Source: JBAYIE01 sp965279165
GTDB taxonomy: Bacteria > Bacteroidota > Bacteroidia > UKL13-3
Direction of reading: 5' to 3'
Length of the DNA: 64,000 nucleotides
Assembly (NCBI GenBank): GCA_965279165.1
Contig: OZ257140.1
Location: 2,170,001-2,234,000 of the forward strand
Part shown: piece after piece, positions 25,645 through 34,394 of the stretch
Numbering within the stretch: the first letter of the stretch is position 1
Layout of the letters: each line of letters begins with the position of its first letter
Notes under the pieces: generated by a model
What the model was told of the DNA's origin: nothing
The model's database searches: none
The model's input: only the letters and a program-made list of their open reading frames with translations
Translations under genes and position numbers: made by a program

Positions 25645-26643
25645 TTAATGCAACATCAAGATAGTTAAAACTAGTAATAGTATAAATACAGCAAACATAA
25701 GCATCAGATTTAGTACAAAAATTGCTGTTGATTTTAGTATAGAAACCAACAAATTTTCTTTGTACAATTGATGATGTGATATGTAAAAGTAGACGATATA
25801 ATAAGTTTGCAGCAACATTAAAATAGCAGGTAAGGATATCAAAATAGATTCGTAATTAGTCCATTCACTAATCCAACTCAATATGTTGGTGGCCAACAAA
25901 AAAATACTAAAGGATAAAAGTACAAACGAAAAATAATGCAAGGTAAAAATAGCATGATCAAAATAAGGTTGGTTCCTTTTGCGATGAAATAAACCTAATA
26001 TCAATGCAAATAAAGGCATATATACAAAAAGTGTTTTCGGGAAATTGGAACGCAAGGTTTTAATCAAAAGATCCCATAATTGTGCTGCTGAGTATTTTCT
26101 TAATTCGATTGCTTTTTTATGTCGGTAATAATCAGTTAAAGTCATTGGTTCTATACCGGATTCAGATGCTAATTTAACCGAATCTAATTCAGTAAGATTT
26201 TTATAACCGGTAGTAAAAATCAAACCCAATGTACTACTATAGTGTATTTCGTAATTGGTGTCATTTAACATCGAATCGAGCTCGGCTCGTTCTTCAGGAG
26301 TATAATTATCTATTCTTAGCGAATCTGGTTTTACCAATACAGAAGGAAGAAGAAAAGTTAGAAAACTTATAAATATGTATAAACGAATAGGAGCCAGATA
26401 CGATTTTCTTTTACCCAACAAATACATTTTGGTTAGGAATCCCGGTTTGAAAAGAAGGTATTTTAAGGTTTGCCAGAATTTTCCTTCGTAATGGGTCAAA
26501 TCATTAAAGAATGTTGAAACCAATTCGACAAAGGATAACTTAGGTTCAATATTTTCTTGTCCGCATTGGCTGCAAAATCTATCAGGAACATTTGCACCGC
26601 AGTTTAAACAATTAGATTCTTTTCGTAAAGGATGATTACCCAT
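25645..26643 (-). CDS. DUF3667 membrane protein with N-terminal zinc ribbon
   Basis: 332 aa from the ATG at 26643; an in-frame ATG at 26673 adds a short hydrophobic piece that the family does not have. Residues 12-27 hold two CxxC pairs (CLNC and CSQC), a zinc ribbon. Then comes a family-typical amphipathic stretch (LTHYEGKFWQTLKYLLFKPG), a first membrane helix near residue 95 and about four more in the C-terminal half. A polar loop of about 110 residues lies between. DUF3667 is common in Bacteroidota and of unknown function. Confidence 0.85.
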   Translation of the reverse strand: MGNHPLRKESNCLNCGANVPDRFCSQCGQENIEPKLSFVELVSTFFNDLTHYEGKFWQTLKYLLFKPGFLTKMYLLGKRKSYLAPIRLYIFISFLTFLLPSVLVKPDSLRIDNYTPEERAELDSMLNDTNYEIHYSSTLGLIFTTGYKNLTELDSVKLASESGIEPMTLTDYYRHKKAIELRKYSAAQLWDLLIKTLRSNFPKTLFVYMPLFALILGLFHRKRNQPYFDHAIFTLHYFSFVLLSFSIFLLATNILSWISEWTNYESILISLPAILMLLQTYYIVYFYISHHQLYKENLLVSILKSTAIFVLNLMLMFAVFILLLVLTILMLH

Positions 26644-26743
26644 ATACCAAAAATAGAATAATATTATTGCCAATCAATAAGATTGTTTCTGTTTAAGTAT
26701 GAATGGAAAAATGTAGCAATCTGAACTTCCCATAAAATTATAG

Positions 26744-26772
26744 TTGGGTAATTATTTAATTTTATATATTTG
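26744..26772 (+). promoter_or_regulatory. Full Bacteroidota promoter of the DUF2147 gene
   Basis: TTG at 26744-26746, an 18-nt spacer and TATATTTG at 26765-26772. The ATG is at 26779, so a start about 7 nt after the -7 element would give a leaderless message. Confidence 0.7.
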
Positions 26773-26778
26773 GTTACC

Positions 26779-27216
26779 ATGAAAAAAATATTTTTATTGA
26801 ACCTTATGCTTGCATTTACAGCAATTGCATTCTGTCAAACCAATAGTGGAGATGTAGTTGGTCGTTGGTTAAGCGAATCCGGTAAAGCAAAGATTGAAAT
26901 ATTTGAAACCGGAGGAAAATTCTATGGTAAAATTGTATGGCTTAAAAATCCACTCGACGAGAATGGAGTACCTAAAGTGGACAAGAACAATCCTAAGCCT
27001 GAAAAAAGAAGCATCAAACTTATCGGCTTATTAATGGTAAAAAGTCTCGAATTTGATGGCAAAGGAACATGGCAGAATGGTACGATATATGATCCTGAAA
27101 ATGGTAAAGATTATAAATGCAAAGTAACAAAAACCACAGAGGGTAAGTTGGAAATTCGTGGTTATATCGGTGTTTCGGTAATTGGAAGAACGACAACCTG
27201 GAGCCAGGCGGAGTGA
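26779..27216 (+). CDS. DUF2147 family secreted protein
   Basis: 145 aa. A signal peptide (cleavage near AIAFCQ) is followed by the DUF2147 pattern: GRWLSESGKAKIEIFE, then FYGKIVWLKNP, KLIGLLMVKSLEFD and a closing GVSVIGRTTTW. The family forms a small lipocalin-like beta-barrel in the periplasm, with unknown ligand. The gene starts at the ATG rather than the TTG three codons before. Monocistronic. Confidence 0.88.
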   Translation: MKKIFLLNLMLAFTAIAFCQTNSGDVVGRWLSESGKAKIEIFETGGKFYGKIVWLKNPLDENGVPKVDKNNPKPEKRSIKLIGLLMVKSLEFDGKGTWQNGTIYDPENGKDYKCKVTKTTEGKLEIRGYIGVSVIGRTTTWSQAE

Positions 27217-27446
27217 AGAAATGAGTAAAGGAGGAAATGAGTGAATGAGTAAATGAGTAAATGAGTAGATGTTGGATGATTGGATGCGAATGAAGAATTA
27301 AATAATGGTTACACTAACCCCTGTCCCCTGTCCCCTTACCCCTAACTACTAACCCCTATCCCCTAATCAAGATATCCACATCCTCCCAAAACTTCTGTTT
27401 TTACCTCTTCCAAAATTTTTGTACCCTTGAAAGGAAGTAACATAAA
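27217..27446 (+). repeat. Word-like tandem repeats (ATGAGTAA and CCCCTGT types)
   Basis: From 27220 to about 27270 units of the ATGAGTAA type recur every 8 nt. From about 27312 to 27365 units such as CCCCTGT, CCCCTTA and CCCCTAA recur about every 7 nt. No ORF is present. Confidence 0.7.
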
Positions 27447-28880
27447 ATGGCATTAAGCAGATTTTGGTCGTGGATGATTGTATTGAGCGTTGGGTATATT
27501 TTATACCTGTTGTTCAGCAATGGAATTTATAGTATCAGTCAGTTGGTTAACGGTAAACAAAATGAACCATTATTGGTAAACGAAATGCCGGCAGCCACAT
27601 TTAAAAACCTAGATTCTACTTTATACAACCAACTTGCATTAACCAAAACTTCCGGTTTTACCCAACACGATTCTACTTATTTTCTAACCGAAAATGGGGT
27701 TGTTCAAATTACCTATGGCAAACAAAGTGCCGATGGGATTTTTCCAACCTGCAAAAACACCATGACTGATTTGTGGTTGCCACTTATTGGATACCTCACT
27801 TTTTTCTGTGGGTTATTGAATTTATTGAACGACAGCAATGCCATCACCAAATTATCATCAGTACTCACGCCGTTTTTTGTCAGGATATTTCCTGAGTTAC
27901 CACGCGGACATGCAGCTTATGGTTTTATGACCATGAATTTTGCAGCCAACTTTTTGGGTTTAGATAATGCCGCTACTCCATTTGGTTTAAAAGCAATGGA
28001 TAGTTTGCAAGAAGTAAATACCAATAAAGAAAAAGCAAGCAATAGCCAAATCATGTTTTTGTGTTTGCATGCTGCGGGATTAACCTTGATCCCAACTTCC
28101 ATTATCGGATACCGGGCCGCACAAAATGCAGCCAATCCTGCTGATATTATGTTACCTTGTATCATTACTTCTTTTATTGGAACCTTGGCGGCTTTAATTT
28201 TTGTAAGCATCAAACAACGCATCAACCTGGTAAATTTTGTTGTGATTGGTTTTATTTCGGTGCTCAGTGGTATTATTGGTTTGCTGTTGTATTACGTAAA
28301 TAAACTCGACGGACTCGATAAAATACATTTTACCGGAAATCTTAGCAATGCTGTTTTATTGGTGATTATTTTATTGATTGTGGGATATTCCATCTGGTCC
28401 GAAAAATTCTTCACCCAGAACAATACCAATATTTTCGATTCGTTTATCCATGGCGCAAAGGATGGATTTACCACCGGTGTGCGTGTTCTTCCATACATGA
28501 TAGCCATGCTCGTGGCATTGTGCATTTTCCGCAATTCAGGATTAATGGATATCGTGATGCGCGGTATCAACAAAGTCATGAACCTATTTGGGGTAGATCC
28601 ACAAATTATCAATGCCATTCCGGTTGCCATTATGCGTCCGTTTAGTGCCGGTGGCTCGCGTGGTTTTATGCTCGATGCCATGAAAACTTATGGTCCCGAT
28701 AGTCTTTCCGGCCAACTATCCTGTTTGTTTCAGGGTGCTGCTGAAACCACTTTTTACGTGATCGCACTTTATTTTGGTTCGGTAAATATCAAAGAAACCC
28801 GTTATACCTTGGGAATTATGTTGTTGGTTGATTTGGTGTGTGTGCTGGCAGCCATTGCGGTTTGCTATATCTACTTTTAA
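27447..28880 (+). CDS. Nucleoside-recognition (Gate) domain membrane protein, SpmA-SpmB fusion type
   Basis: 477 aa with roughly ten hydrophobic segments and two nucleoside-recognition (Gate) domains, about residues 105-250 and 335-475. The first contains NFAANFLGLDNAATPFG, as in SpmA. The second has IMRPFSAGGSRGFMLDAM and QGAAETTFYVIALYFGSVN, as in SpmB. In Bacillus the two are separate spore maturation proteins; in non-sporulating Bacteroidota the fused form is common and its transported substrate is unknown. A periplasmic stretch of about 80 residues follows the first helix. Monocistronic. Confidence 0.9.
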   Translation: MALSRFWSWMIVLSVGYILYLLFSNGIYSISQLVNGKQNEPLLVNEMPAATFKNLDSTLYNQLALTKTSGFTQHDSTYFLTENGVVQITYGKQSADGIFPTCKNTMTDLWLPLIGYLTFFCGLLNLLNDSNAITKLSSVLTPFFVRIFPELPRGHAAYGFMTMNFAANFLGLDNAATPFGLKAMDSLQEVNTNKEKASNSQIMFLCLHAAGLTLIPTSIIGYRAAQNAANPADIMLPCIITSFIGTLAALIFVSIKQRINLVNFVVIGFISVLSGIIGLLLYYVNKLDGLDKIHFTGNLSNAVLLVIILLIVGYSIWSEKFFTQNNTNIFDSFIHGAKDGFTTGVRVLPYMIAMLVALCIFRNSGLMDIVMRGINKVMNLFGVDPQIINAIPVAIMRPFSAGGSRGFMLDAMKTYGPDSLSGQLSCLFQGAAETTFYVIALYFGSVNIKETRYTLGIMLLVDLVCVLAAIAVCYIYF

Positions 28881-29476
28881 TTTTTTTTAGGATTAGGCGC
28901 TTAATTCTACATAACTGATAAACGAAAGTATTGTATGAAAATATCGAACCCGAACAAAGGTTTTCATTCGTGGTTTAATAAGAAGAACGTTTCCAATAGT
29001 ATAGCAAATTCGAATTTACCTTTCATCGTTTTTTTAAAGGAGACTCCTGCGTTAGGTCCAGAGCGGTATGTCTGAGCTCTTCCCAGGTACTCCTGGGAAA
29101 GCGAGCCGCGAGGACCGACCCCGCAGCACAAAAACAAGTTGCCTATGGAAAATTACCTTTAAAGAATAATCCCGATAAAGGCAACGTAGTTTTTGGCAAG
29201 CGGGGGAACGCCCAAAGGATAGAATACGAACGAAACTTCTTACCCTATTTTTTTAAGAACAGGCTGGCTTTAAACGGGTTGGACTTTTTAAAGCGTAATA
29301 CCCAACCATGAAGGTAAGTAGGTTAGTGCTTTATACGAAGCTTGCTAATGGGCTTTCTTCAAGGGAAGCCCCAAAAGTATGTAACTATCTTATAAATTAT
29401 TTTCAACAGTCCTTTATCCTACAAGATATTTGGATATTTTCGTACGTTATACAGAACAACTAAAACGAAAAACGAC
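28881..29476. other. 596-nt non-coding region between the SpmAB-like gene and DUF3127
   Basis: It contains the structured element copy B (29047-29126) and a hairpin at 29350-29371 (GGGCTTTC / GGAAGCCC). The hairpin is part of the 19-mer shared with 20282-20300. I see no ORF. Its length and G+C-richer islands set it apart from the other spacers. Confidence 0.6.
29047..29126 (+). ncRNA. Structured non-coding element, copy B
   Basis: Nested helices: CTGCG (29047-29051)/CGCAG (29122-29126), GGTCC (29055-29059)/GGACC (29112-29116) and TTCCCAGG (29080-29087)/CCTGGGAA (29092-29099). AGAGCGG and AGCGAGCCGCGA flank the inner stem. The pattern matches copy A upstream of the helicase. The three nested stems are what one expects of a folded RNA. 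Identity with a named Rfam class (Flavo-1-like) is suspected, not shown. Confidence 0.5.
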
Positions 29477-29869
29477 ATGGCATTAGATTTAACAGGAAAA
29501 ATCATTCAGGTTATGAATGAAACCAGCGGACAAAGCAAAACAGGTAATACTTGGACCAAACAAGAGTTTGTAATAGAAACGTACGATAAATTTCCTCGAA
29601 AGGTGATGATAAGTGTAATGGGTGATAAAGTGCAGGAACTGAAAAGATATAAAGCAGGCGACGATGTAAAAGTTTCCTTGAATATTGAATCGCGCGAATA
29701 CAATGGACGTTGGTATACCGATGTGCGTGCTTGGAGAATTGAAAGTGGATCGGGTAACGAAAGTGCTGCTAGCAATGGTGGCAATGGCGCAAGCAATACC
29801 GAATTTTATCCTGATAAGGAAGCTACCTTTACCGCAGATGGTGGTGCAACCGACGATTTGCCATTTTAA
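29477..29869 (+). CDS. DUF3127 protein, SSB-like OB-fold
   Basis: 130 aa. The N-terminal 95 residues (LTGKIIQVMNETSGQSKTGN, WTKQEFVIET, YNGRWYTDVRAWRIE) match DUF3127. It is a single OB-fold domain, much like single-stranded-DNA-binding protein, with a Gly/Asn/Ser linker and an acidic tip ending DDLPF that recalls the DDDIPF tail of SSB. This suggests binding to nucleic acid and to a partner through the tail; the role is not established. cysS follows after 6 nt, probably in the same operon. Confidence 0.88.
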   Translation: MALDLTGKIIQVMNETSGQSKTGNTWTKQEFVIETYDKFPRKVMISVMGDKVQELKRYKAGDDVKVSLNIESREYNGRWYTDVRAWRIESGSGNESAASNGGNGASNTEFYPDKEATFTADGGATDDLPF

Positions 29870-29875
29870 TTTTTC

Positions 29876-31345
29876 ATGATTCGGGAAATCAAAATATACA
29901 ATACCCTTTCGCGAAAAACGGAAGTGTTTAAACCCATACACGAGGGATATGTGGGTATGTATGTTTGCGGTCCAACCGTGTACAGCAATGCCCATTTGGG
30001 AAATGCACGTACCTTTATTTCGTTTGATATTGTATTTCGGTATTTACGCCACCTGGGTTATAAAGTAAGGTATGTGCGCAATATTACTGATGCAGGGCAT
30101 TTGGAAAGCGATGCCGATGTGGGTGAAGATAAAATCGGTAAAAAGGCAAAGCTCGAACAATTGGAGCCCATGGAAATTGTGCAACGGTATACCAACGATT
30201 TTCATCAGGTAATGGATGCTTTTAATGCCTTGCCTCCAAGTATTGAACCAACTGCAACCGGACATATCATCGAGCAAATCGAAATGACCAAGAAGATATT
30301 GGCAACCGGTTATGCTTATGAAAAGGATGGTTCGGTTTATTTTGATGTGGAACAATTTTCAAAAAAGTATCCATACACCGAATTATCAGGACGAAACCTC
30401 GAAGAGCTATTAAACAATACCCGTGACCTCGACGGGCAGCAGGATAAAAAAGGCCGACTCGATTTTGCGCTTTGGATTAAAGCCAAGCCGGAACATATTA
30501 TGAAATGGCCTAGTCCGTGGGGCGAAGGTTTTCCGGGCTGGCATTTAGAATGCTCTGCAATGAGTGCAAAATACCTTGGCGACCAATTTGATATTCATGG
30601 AGGCGGAATGGATTTGGTGCCAACACACCATACCAACGAAATAGCACAAAATGTAGCTTGCTCAGGACATGCACGTTCCGTAAATTATTGGATGCATACC
30701 AATATGCTTACGGTAAACGGACAAAAAATGAGCAAGTCGCTTGGCAATTCTTTTCTTCCATTTGAATTGTTTAGCGGATTGCATCCTTTGCTCGAAAAAG
30801 GGTATAGTCCGATGGCGGTTCGTTTTTTTATGTTACAGGCACATTACCGCAGCACACTCGATTTTAGCAACGAGGCATTGCAAGCTTCCGAAAAAGGATT
30901 TGCCCGGTTGATGAATGCCATGAAATTGTTATCGGATTTAAAAGTGAGCGATACTTCAACCGTAAATATTACCGATATTAAAAACAATGTTTACGATGCG
31001 TTAAGCGACGATTTTAATACTCCTATAGCCTTATCGCATTTGTTCGAAGCCGTTCGCATCATTAATTCGGTTAACGATGGAAAAGAAAAAATAACAGAAG
31101 CCGATAAAAATGCCTTAATACAATTGATGAACGAGATTGTAGAGGATGTATTGGGATTAAAACAAGAAAACACAGCCGATACTGCCATTACCGACGGACT
31201 CATTCAAATGGTTTTACAGGTACGCAACGATGCAAAAAGTCGAAAGGATTTTGCAACATCCGATACCATTCGCGATCAATTAAAGGAAATTGGAATAGAA
31301 ATAAAGGATGGGAAAGAGGGGACAACGTATGCTTTAGGGGGATGA
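29876..31345 (+). CDS. cysS: Cysteinyl-tRNA synthetase
   Basis: 489 aa, class I synthetase of normal length. The Cys in YVCGPTVYS (about residue 30) and later C/H residues (HLECSAMS, GGGMDLVPTHHTNE) form the zinc site that binds substrate cysteine. The HIGH motif appears as NAHLGNAR and KMSKS as GQKMSKSLGN (about 284-288). A C-terminal helical DALR-like domain follows. It charges tRNA-Cys in the cytoplasm. It starts 6 nt after DUF3127. A hairpin follows its stop. Confidence 0.97.
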   Translation: MIREIKIYNTLSRKTEVFKPIHEGYVGMYVCGPTVYSNAHLGNARTFISFDIVFRYLRHLGYKVRYVRNITDAGHLESDADVGEDKIGKKAKLEQLEPMEIVQRYTNDFHQVMDAFNALPPSIEPTATGHIIEQIEMTKKILATGYAYEKDGSVYFDVEQFSKKYPYTELSGRNLEELLNNTRDLDGQQDKKGRLDFALWIKAKPEHIMKWPSPWGEGFPGWHLECSAMSAKYLGDQFDIHGGGMDLVPTHHTNEIAQNVACSGHARSVNYWMHTNMLTVNGQKMSKSLGNSFLPFELFSGLHPLLEKGYSPMAVRFFMLQAHYRSTLDFSNEALQASEKGFARLMNAMKLLSDLKVSDTSTVNITDIKNNVYDALSDDFNTPIALSHLFEAVRIINSVNDGKEKITEADKNALIQLMNEIVEDVLGLKQENTADTAITDGLIQMVLQVRNDAKSRKDFATSDTIRDQLKEIGIEIKDGKEGTTYALGG

Positions 31346-31369
31346 CCTGAGTTTGCAAATCAGGTTTTA
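31345..31369 (+). terminator. Hairpin terminator after cysS
   Basis: ACCTGA (31345-31350) pairs with TCAGGT (31360-31365), followed by TTT. The inner TTTGCAAA is also self-complementary. It starts at the last base of the stop codon. Confidence 0.5.
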
Positions 31370-31513
31370 TACAGGATGATTTTACTTACCTAAGATTACA
31401 TATTCGTATTGAAAAACAGATTTTAAAAACGATTAAACAATAACATTGTATTGGTTAAGTTAGATTGAAAGTAATCAGCGTCATATTTATTAAGTTTTGA
31501 TCTTATTTATTAA

Positions 31514-31536
31514 GTCTTGAGTTGCAAACTCAAGAC
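31514..31536. repeat. Palindrome GTCTTGAGTT-GCA-AACTCAAGAC
   Basis: Perfect 10-bp arms around 3 nt, 19 nt before the M28 peptidase ATG. The same palindrome occurs at 37480-37502. Confidence 0.8.
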
Positions 31537-31555
31537 AGCGTTAAGAAATTATTGT

Positions 31556-32533
31556 ATGAAAAATATAGGTAGAATTTTATTCGTAACTTTAGTTGGAATT
31601 GTTGGAGCTTGTTCCAACGATCCAAAACCAACCGAGAAGAAACCGAATGCAGAGGAACAATCTTCAGCATACAAACAAGTATCTCCAAACTTTAACGCAG
31701 ATAGTGCCTATTATTTTGTGCAAAAACAAGTTGATTTTGGTCCTAGGGTAAACAATACAATAGCGCATCGCAAATGTGGCGATTGGATGGTGGCTGAATT
31801 AAAAAAGTATGGCGCAACGGTGGTGGAACAAAAAACCATCATTCCATTTCAAGGCAAAAAATTGGAAGCCAGAAATATTATTGGCTCAATCAATCCAAAA
31901 GCGTCAAAACGAATATTACTTTGTGCACATTGGGATTCTCGTCCGTATGCCGATAAAGACGACCACGATACAGATAAACCAATTCTTGGTGCCAATGATG
32001 GTGCTAGTGGAGTAGGAGTATTATTGGAAATAGCTCGAATCATAAAATCAAATCCGATAAATATTGGTATCGATATTATATTTTTTGATGCCGAAGATTT
32101 GGGTTTAAATGATGTGGAAGATTCATGGTGTTTGGGTTCTAAATATTGGAGTACGCATACCCATGTACCAAATTATAAAGCTGAGTTCGGTATTTTATTG
32201 GATATGGTTGGAGCGCCAAATGCCAAATTTGCCTGGGAAAGGAACTCTACGGATTATGCCCGTCCGGTACTCGAAAAAGTTTGGTCAACAGCACAACAAC
32301 TTGGTTATGGAAATTATTTTATTTACTACCAATCCGGACCTATCGAAGACGATCATTTTCATGTGATAAAAAATACGTCTATTCCAACCATCGATATTAT
32401 CCATTATGATGCCACCACTACCAGTAGCTTTCCGGAACACCACCACACCCACCGCGACAATATGCAGGCAATCGATCGCAATACGTTGAAGGCAGTAGGG
32501 CAAACGGTGTTGGAGACGGTGTACGCTAACTAG
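31556..32533 (+). CDS. M28 family lipoprotein, glutaminyl-peptide cyclotransferase-like
   Basis: 325 aa from the ATG at 31556; a TTG start at 31517 would place the palindrome inside the gene. The signal peptide ends in GIVGACS, with Cys19 as lipid anchor. The M28 fold is clear: LLCAHWDSRPYADKD (zinc His), LGANDGASGVGVLLE (Asp), FFDAEDLG (Glu), ILLDMVGAP and a late DDHFHV (His). The HWDSRPYAD and NDGASG pattern with a single-zinc layout fits glutaminyl cyclases, which make N-terminal pyroglutamate, better than di-zinc aminopeptidases. An aminopeptidase role is not excluded. Confidence 0.85.
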   Translation: MKNIGRILFVTLVGIVGACSNDPKPTEKKPNAEEQSSAYKQVSPNFNADSAYYFVQKQVDFGPRVNNTIAHRKCGDWMVAELKKYGATVVEQKTIIPFQGKKLEARNIIGSINPKASKRILLCAHWDSRPYADKDDHDTDKPILGANDGASGVGVLLEIARIIKSNPINIGIDIIFFDAEDLGLNDVEDSWCLGSKYWSTHTHVPNYKAEFGILLDMVGAPNAKFAWERNSTDYARPVLEKVWSTAQQLGYGNYFIYYQSGPIEDDHFHVIKNTSIPTIDIIHYDATTTSSFPEHHHTHRDNMQAIDRNTLKAVGQTVLETVYAN

Positions 32534-32973
32534 TACTAAGTACTAAGTGTTTTGGTGTTTAAGTTTGTGTTGCCTTTAAACTTCATTCTTGGATAAAGAA
32601 GCCTTTTGCCTAGTGACTGAATGCCTTCACTTATATAAAAAGTTTAGTTAGAGTAAAGCCGGTATCTGAGGTTCTCGAATACACCATATTAAAAAGAAAG
32701 TATTGATTTAAATACTATTTTAAACAGACTCAAACTCCTTTCTTTGTCTAATTAAGTACGAAGCCCACCTTCGCAAATGCTACGGCGGGCAGGGTATTTA
32801 CCATAATGCCTTTGCGAAACCTGTTTATGTTCAAATATACCTAAATCTTTCTTACGTGGTATATTGCCCTGCTCGCGTTAAGCCTTTGTTAGATGCTGGG
32901 CAAGTAGGTTTAACTTTTACTTGTCCAGATAACTTTTTATCAAGTCAATTCAGCTTTTTATTATCTTTTCGCA
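32534..32973. other. 440-nt intergenic region with a repeat hairpin
   Basis: It starts with short TAGTACTAAG words, contains the hairpin-like repeat at 32763-32790 (GCCCACCTTCGC ... GCTACGGCGGGC) and a second G+C-richer patch near 32865-32900. No promoter or ORF was recognised. Confidence 0.5.
32763..32790. repeat. CCTTCGC..GCTACGGCGGGC-type dispersed repeat
   Basis: GCCC at the left end pairs with GGGC at the right, around CCTTCGC and GCTACGG. This sequence type is, to my knowledge, a common dispersed hairpin in many bacterial genomes of this phylum. It is G+C-rich against its surroundings. Confidence 0.5.
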
Positions 32974-33927
32974 ATGACTACCAAATTCAATTTATTAATT
33001 GTCTCTATCATGTTTTTCATGAATGTTCAGGCGCAAGAACTATCGACTGAGTTGAAAACTTATTATTCTCATGCTAACAATGCTCATTTAGCATTTTCAA
33101 AAGGAAATTATTTAGCTTCAATCAGCGAGTTAAATTTATCATTCGAGAAGACGGAACCGAAAGTCCAAGAAGTAATTTTATTGATAAATACTTATGCTAA
33201 ACTTAATAAATACGACTCGTCAATTAAATGGATATCATATGGTATAAGTAAATTTAGTATACCGAAGTATCTTTTTGAGAAAGAGAGTTACATTAACAAG
33301 TTAGATTTTGATTCTCTTTTCAAGGAAAGTTATGGCAACTTTTATAATTCACCCAGTAAAGTACAATCTATAAGTATGATTAATCATTTAGCGCTAAATG
33401 ATATTTTTTTTCACTCTCAGATTCATGGAATAGCAGAGAATATTGATGGTAAAACTATTTCAAGATTAGCAACGAAGTATGATTCGGCTTTTGCCGTTCC
33501 TTATTTAGAAAGGCTTATAAAAACTTATAATTTCCCAGATGCTTCTGACGTAGGTTACAGTGCAGAAATGGCAATCAATGCAATTATGAGACATTACCAT
33601 ATTCTCAAGAAAGAGTTATTCGACAAAGCATTAATTGATGGTAAGTTAACACCGATTCAGTATGCACGGATCACAGATTACTTTTTTAATTGGGATTTTA
33701 CTCAAGTTGTTGGACAGTTGAGTCCTAAGAATAACTATGGAGTCAATTTAAATAGGCTTCCTGATGGCACATTTTTGACAGCAGACATTGATGATATTGA
33801 AAACCTAGATAAAAGAAGAGAAATGATAGGATTAGCCCCCTTATGGCAACAAGCTTTAGTCGAAAATTTTAAATTAAACGATCAATATCTTGAGTATTTG
33901 AAGCGAAAGGGAATTAAAACTAATTGA
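32974..33927 (+). CDS. Secreted hypothetical protein with an N-terminal TPR-like helical region
   Basis: 317 aa. A signal peptide ends near NVQAQ. Residues about 30-105 look like two TPR-type helix pairs (HLAFSKGNYLASISELNLSF; INTYAKLNKYDSSIKWI). The C-terminal part has MINHLALNDIFFHSQ, EMAINAIMRHYHI and a final YGVNLNRLPDG segment. This recalls DUF6624-type proteins, but the match is weak and from memory. It is AT-rich, isolated and without a clear promoter. Function unknown. Confidence 0.65.
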   Translation: MTTKFNLLIVSIMFFMNVQAQELSTELKTYYSHANNAHLAFSKGNYLASISELNLSFEKTEPKVQEVILLINTYAKLNKYDSSIKWISYGISKFSIPKYLFEKESYINKLDFDSLFKESYGNFYNSPSKVQSISMINHLALNDIFFHSQIHGIAENIDGKTISRLATKYDSAFAVPYLERLIKTYNFPDASDVGYSAEMAINAIMRHYHILKKELFDKALIDGKLTPIQYARITDYFFNWDFTQVVGQLSPKNNYGVNLNRLPDGTFLTADIDDIENLDKRREMIGLAPLWQQALVENFKLNDQYLEYLKRKGIKTN

Positions 33928-34040
33928 TTATTCTAAATTTCAATAAATTGGAGCCAAGATTTCAACGAGTAATTGAAAAGTTTGAAACTTTCGATAATTT
34001 TCAAGGCCTTGCACCTAATATCCAGATTGCCGATTGGCTC

Positions 34041-34113
34041 ACTCATCCCCCGCATGTAAAAGCTAAGTCGTACCTCCTTGTTTTTATCGCGCGGGATTAA
34101 AAAAACTTATAAC
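34041..34113. repeat. About 70-nt direct repeat, copy 1
   Basis: Starts ACTCATCCCCCGCATGTAAA and ends near ATCGCGCGGGATTAAAAAAA plus CTTATAAC. Copy 2 is at 34198-34268, with only a few differences. Confidence 0.85.
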
Positions 34114-34197
34114 ACTTCGCTTCCCCAACTCTCCTCTTTTCAAAGGAGGAGTCCTTCGCCGCTGTATTCAGTCGCGGCGAAGGGAGGTGGTTTCATA

Positions 34198-34268
34198 ACT
34201 CATCCCCGCATGTAAAAACTACGTCGTGCCTCCTTGTTTTTATCGCGCGGGATTAAAAAACTCATAAC
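34198..34268. repeat. About 70-nt direct repeat, copy 2
   Basis: Close copy of 34041-34113. The 84 nt between copies contain CTCTCCTCTTTTCAAAGGAGGA and CGCCGCTGTATTCAGTCGCGGCG hairpins (34131-34181). Confidence 0.85.
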
Positions 34269-34366
34269 TCATAACTCATCATTCATAACTCATAATTCAT
34301 AACCATTGCCTGTTCCCTAAATACTGACCCCTAAATCCTAAACTATGACTTTTATCAGATTTTGTT

Positions 34367-34374
34367 TATGTTTG
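34367..34374 (+). promoter_or_regulatory. Possible -7 element (TATGTTTG) of the cytochrome gene
   Basis: TAnnTTTG match 20 nt before the ATG at 34395. Confidence 0.4.
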
Positions 34375-34394
34375 GTTAAACAAAAAAACGACCC

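Larger units (their letters stand above)
33928..34394. other. 467-nt intergenic region with a direct repeat and word-like tandem
   Basis: Holds a 70-nt direct repeat (34041-34113 and 34198-34268) around a hairpin-rich segment, then an AACTCAT/ATTCAT tandem with 7-nt period (34258-34305), then the -7 element for the cytochrome gene. Confidence 0.65.

Noticed and set aside
29489..29995. 168-aa minus-strand ORF opposite DUF3127
   Set aside because: It is fully antisense to a well-supported DUF3127 gene and the start of cysS; its composition (His, Thr, Ile, Phe rich) is that of a shadow frame.
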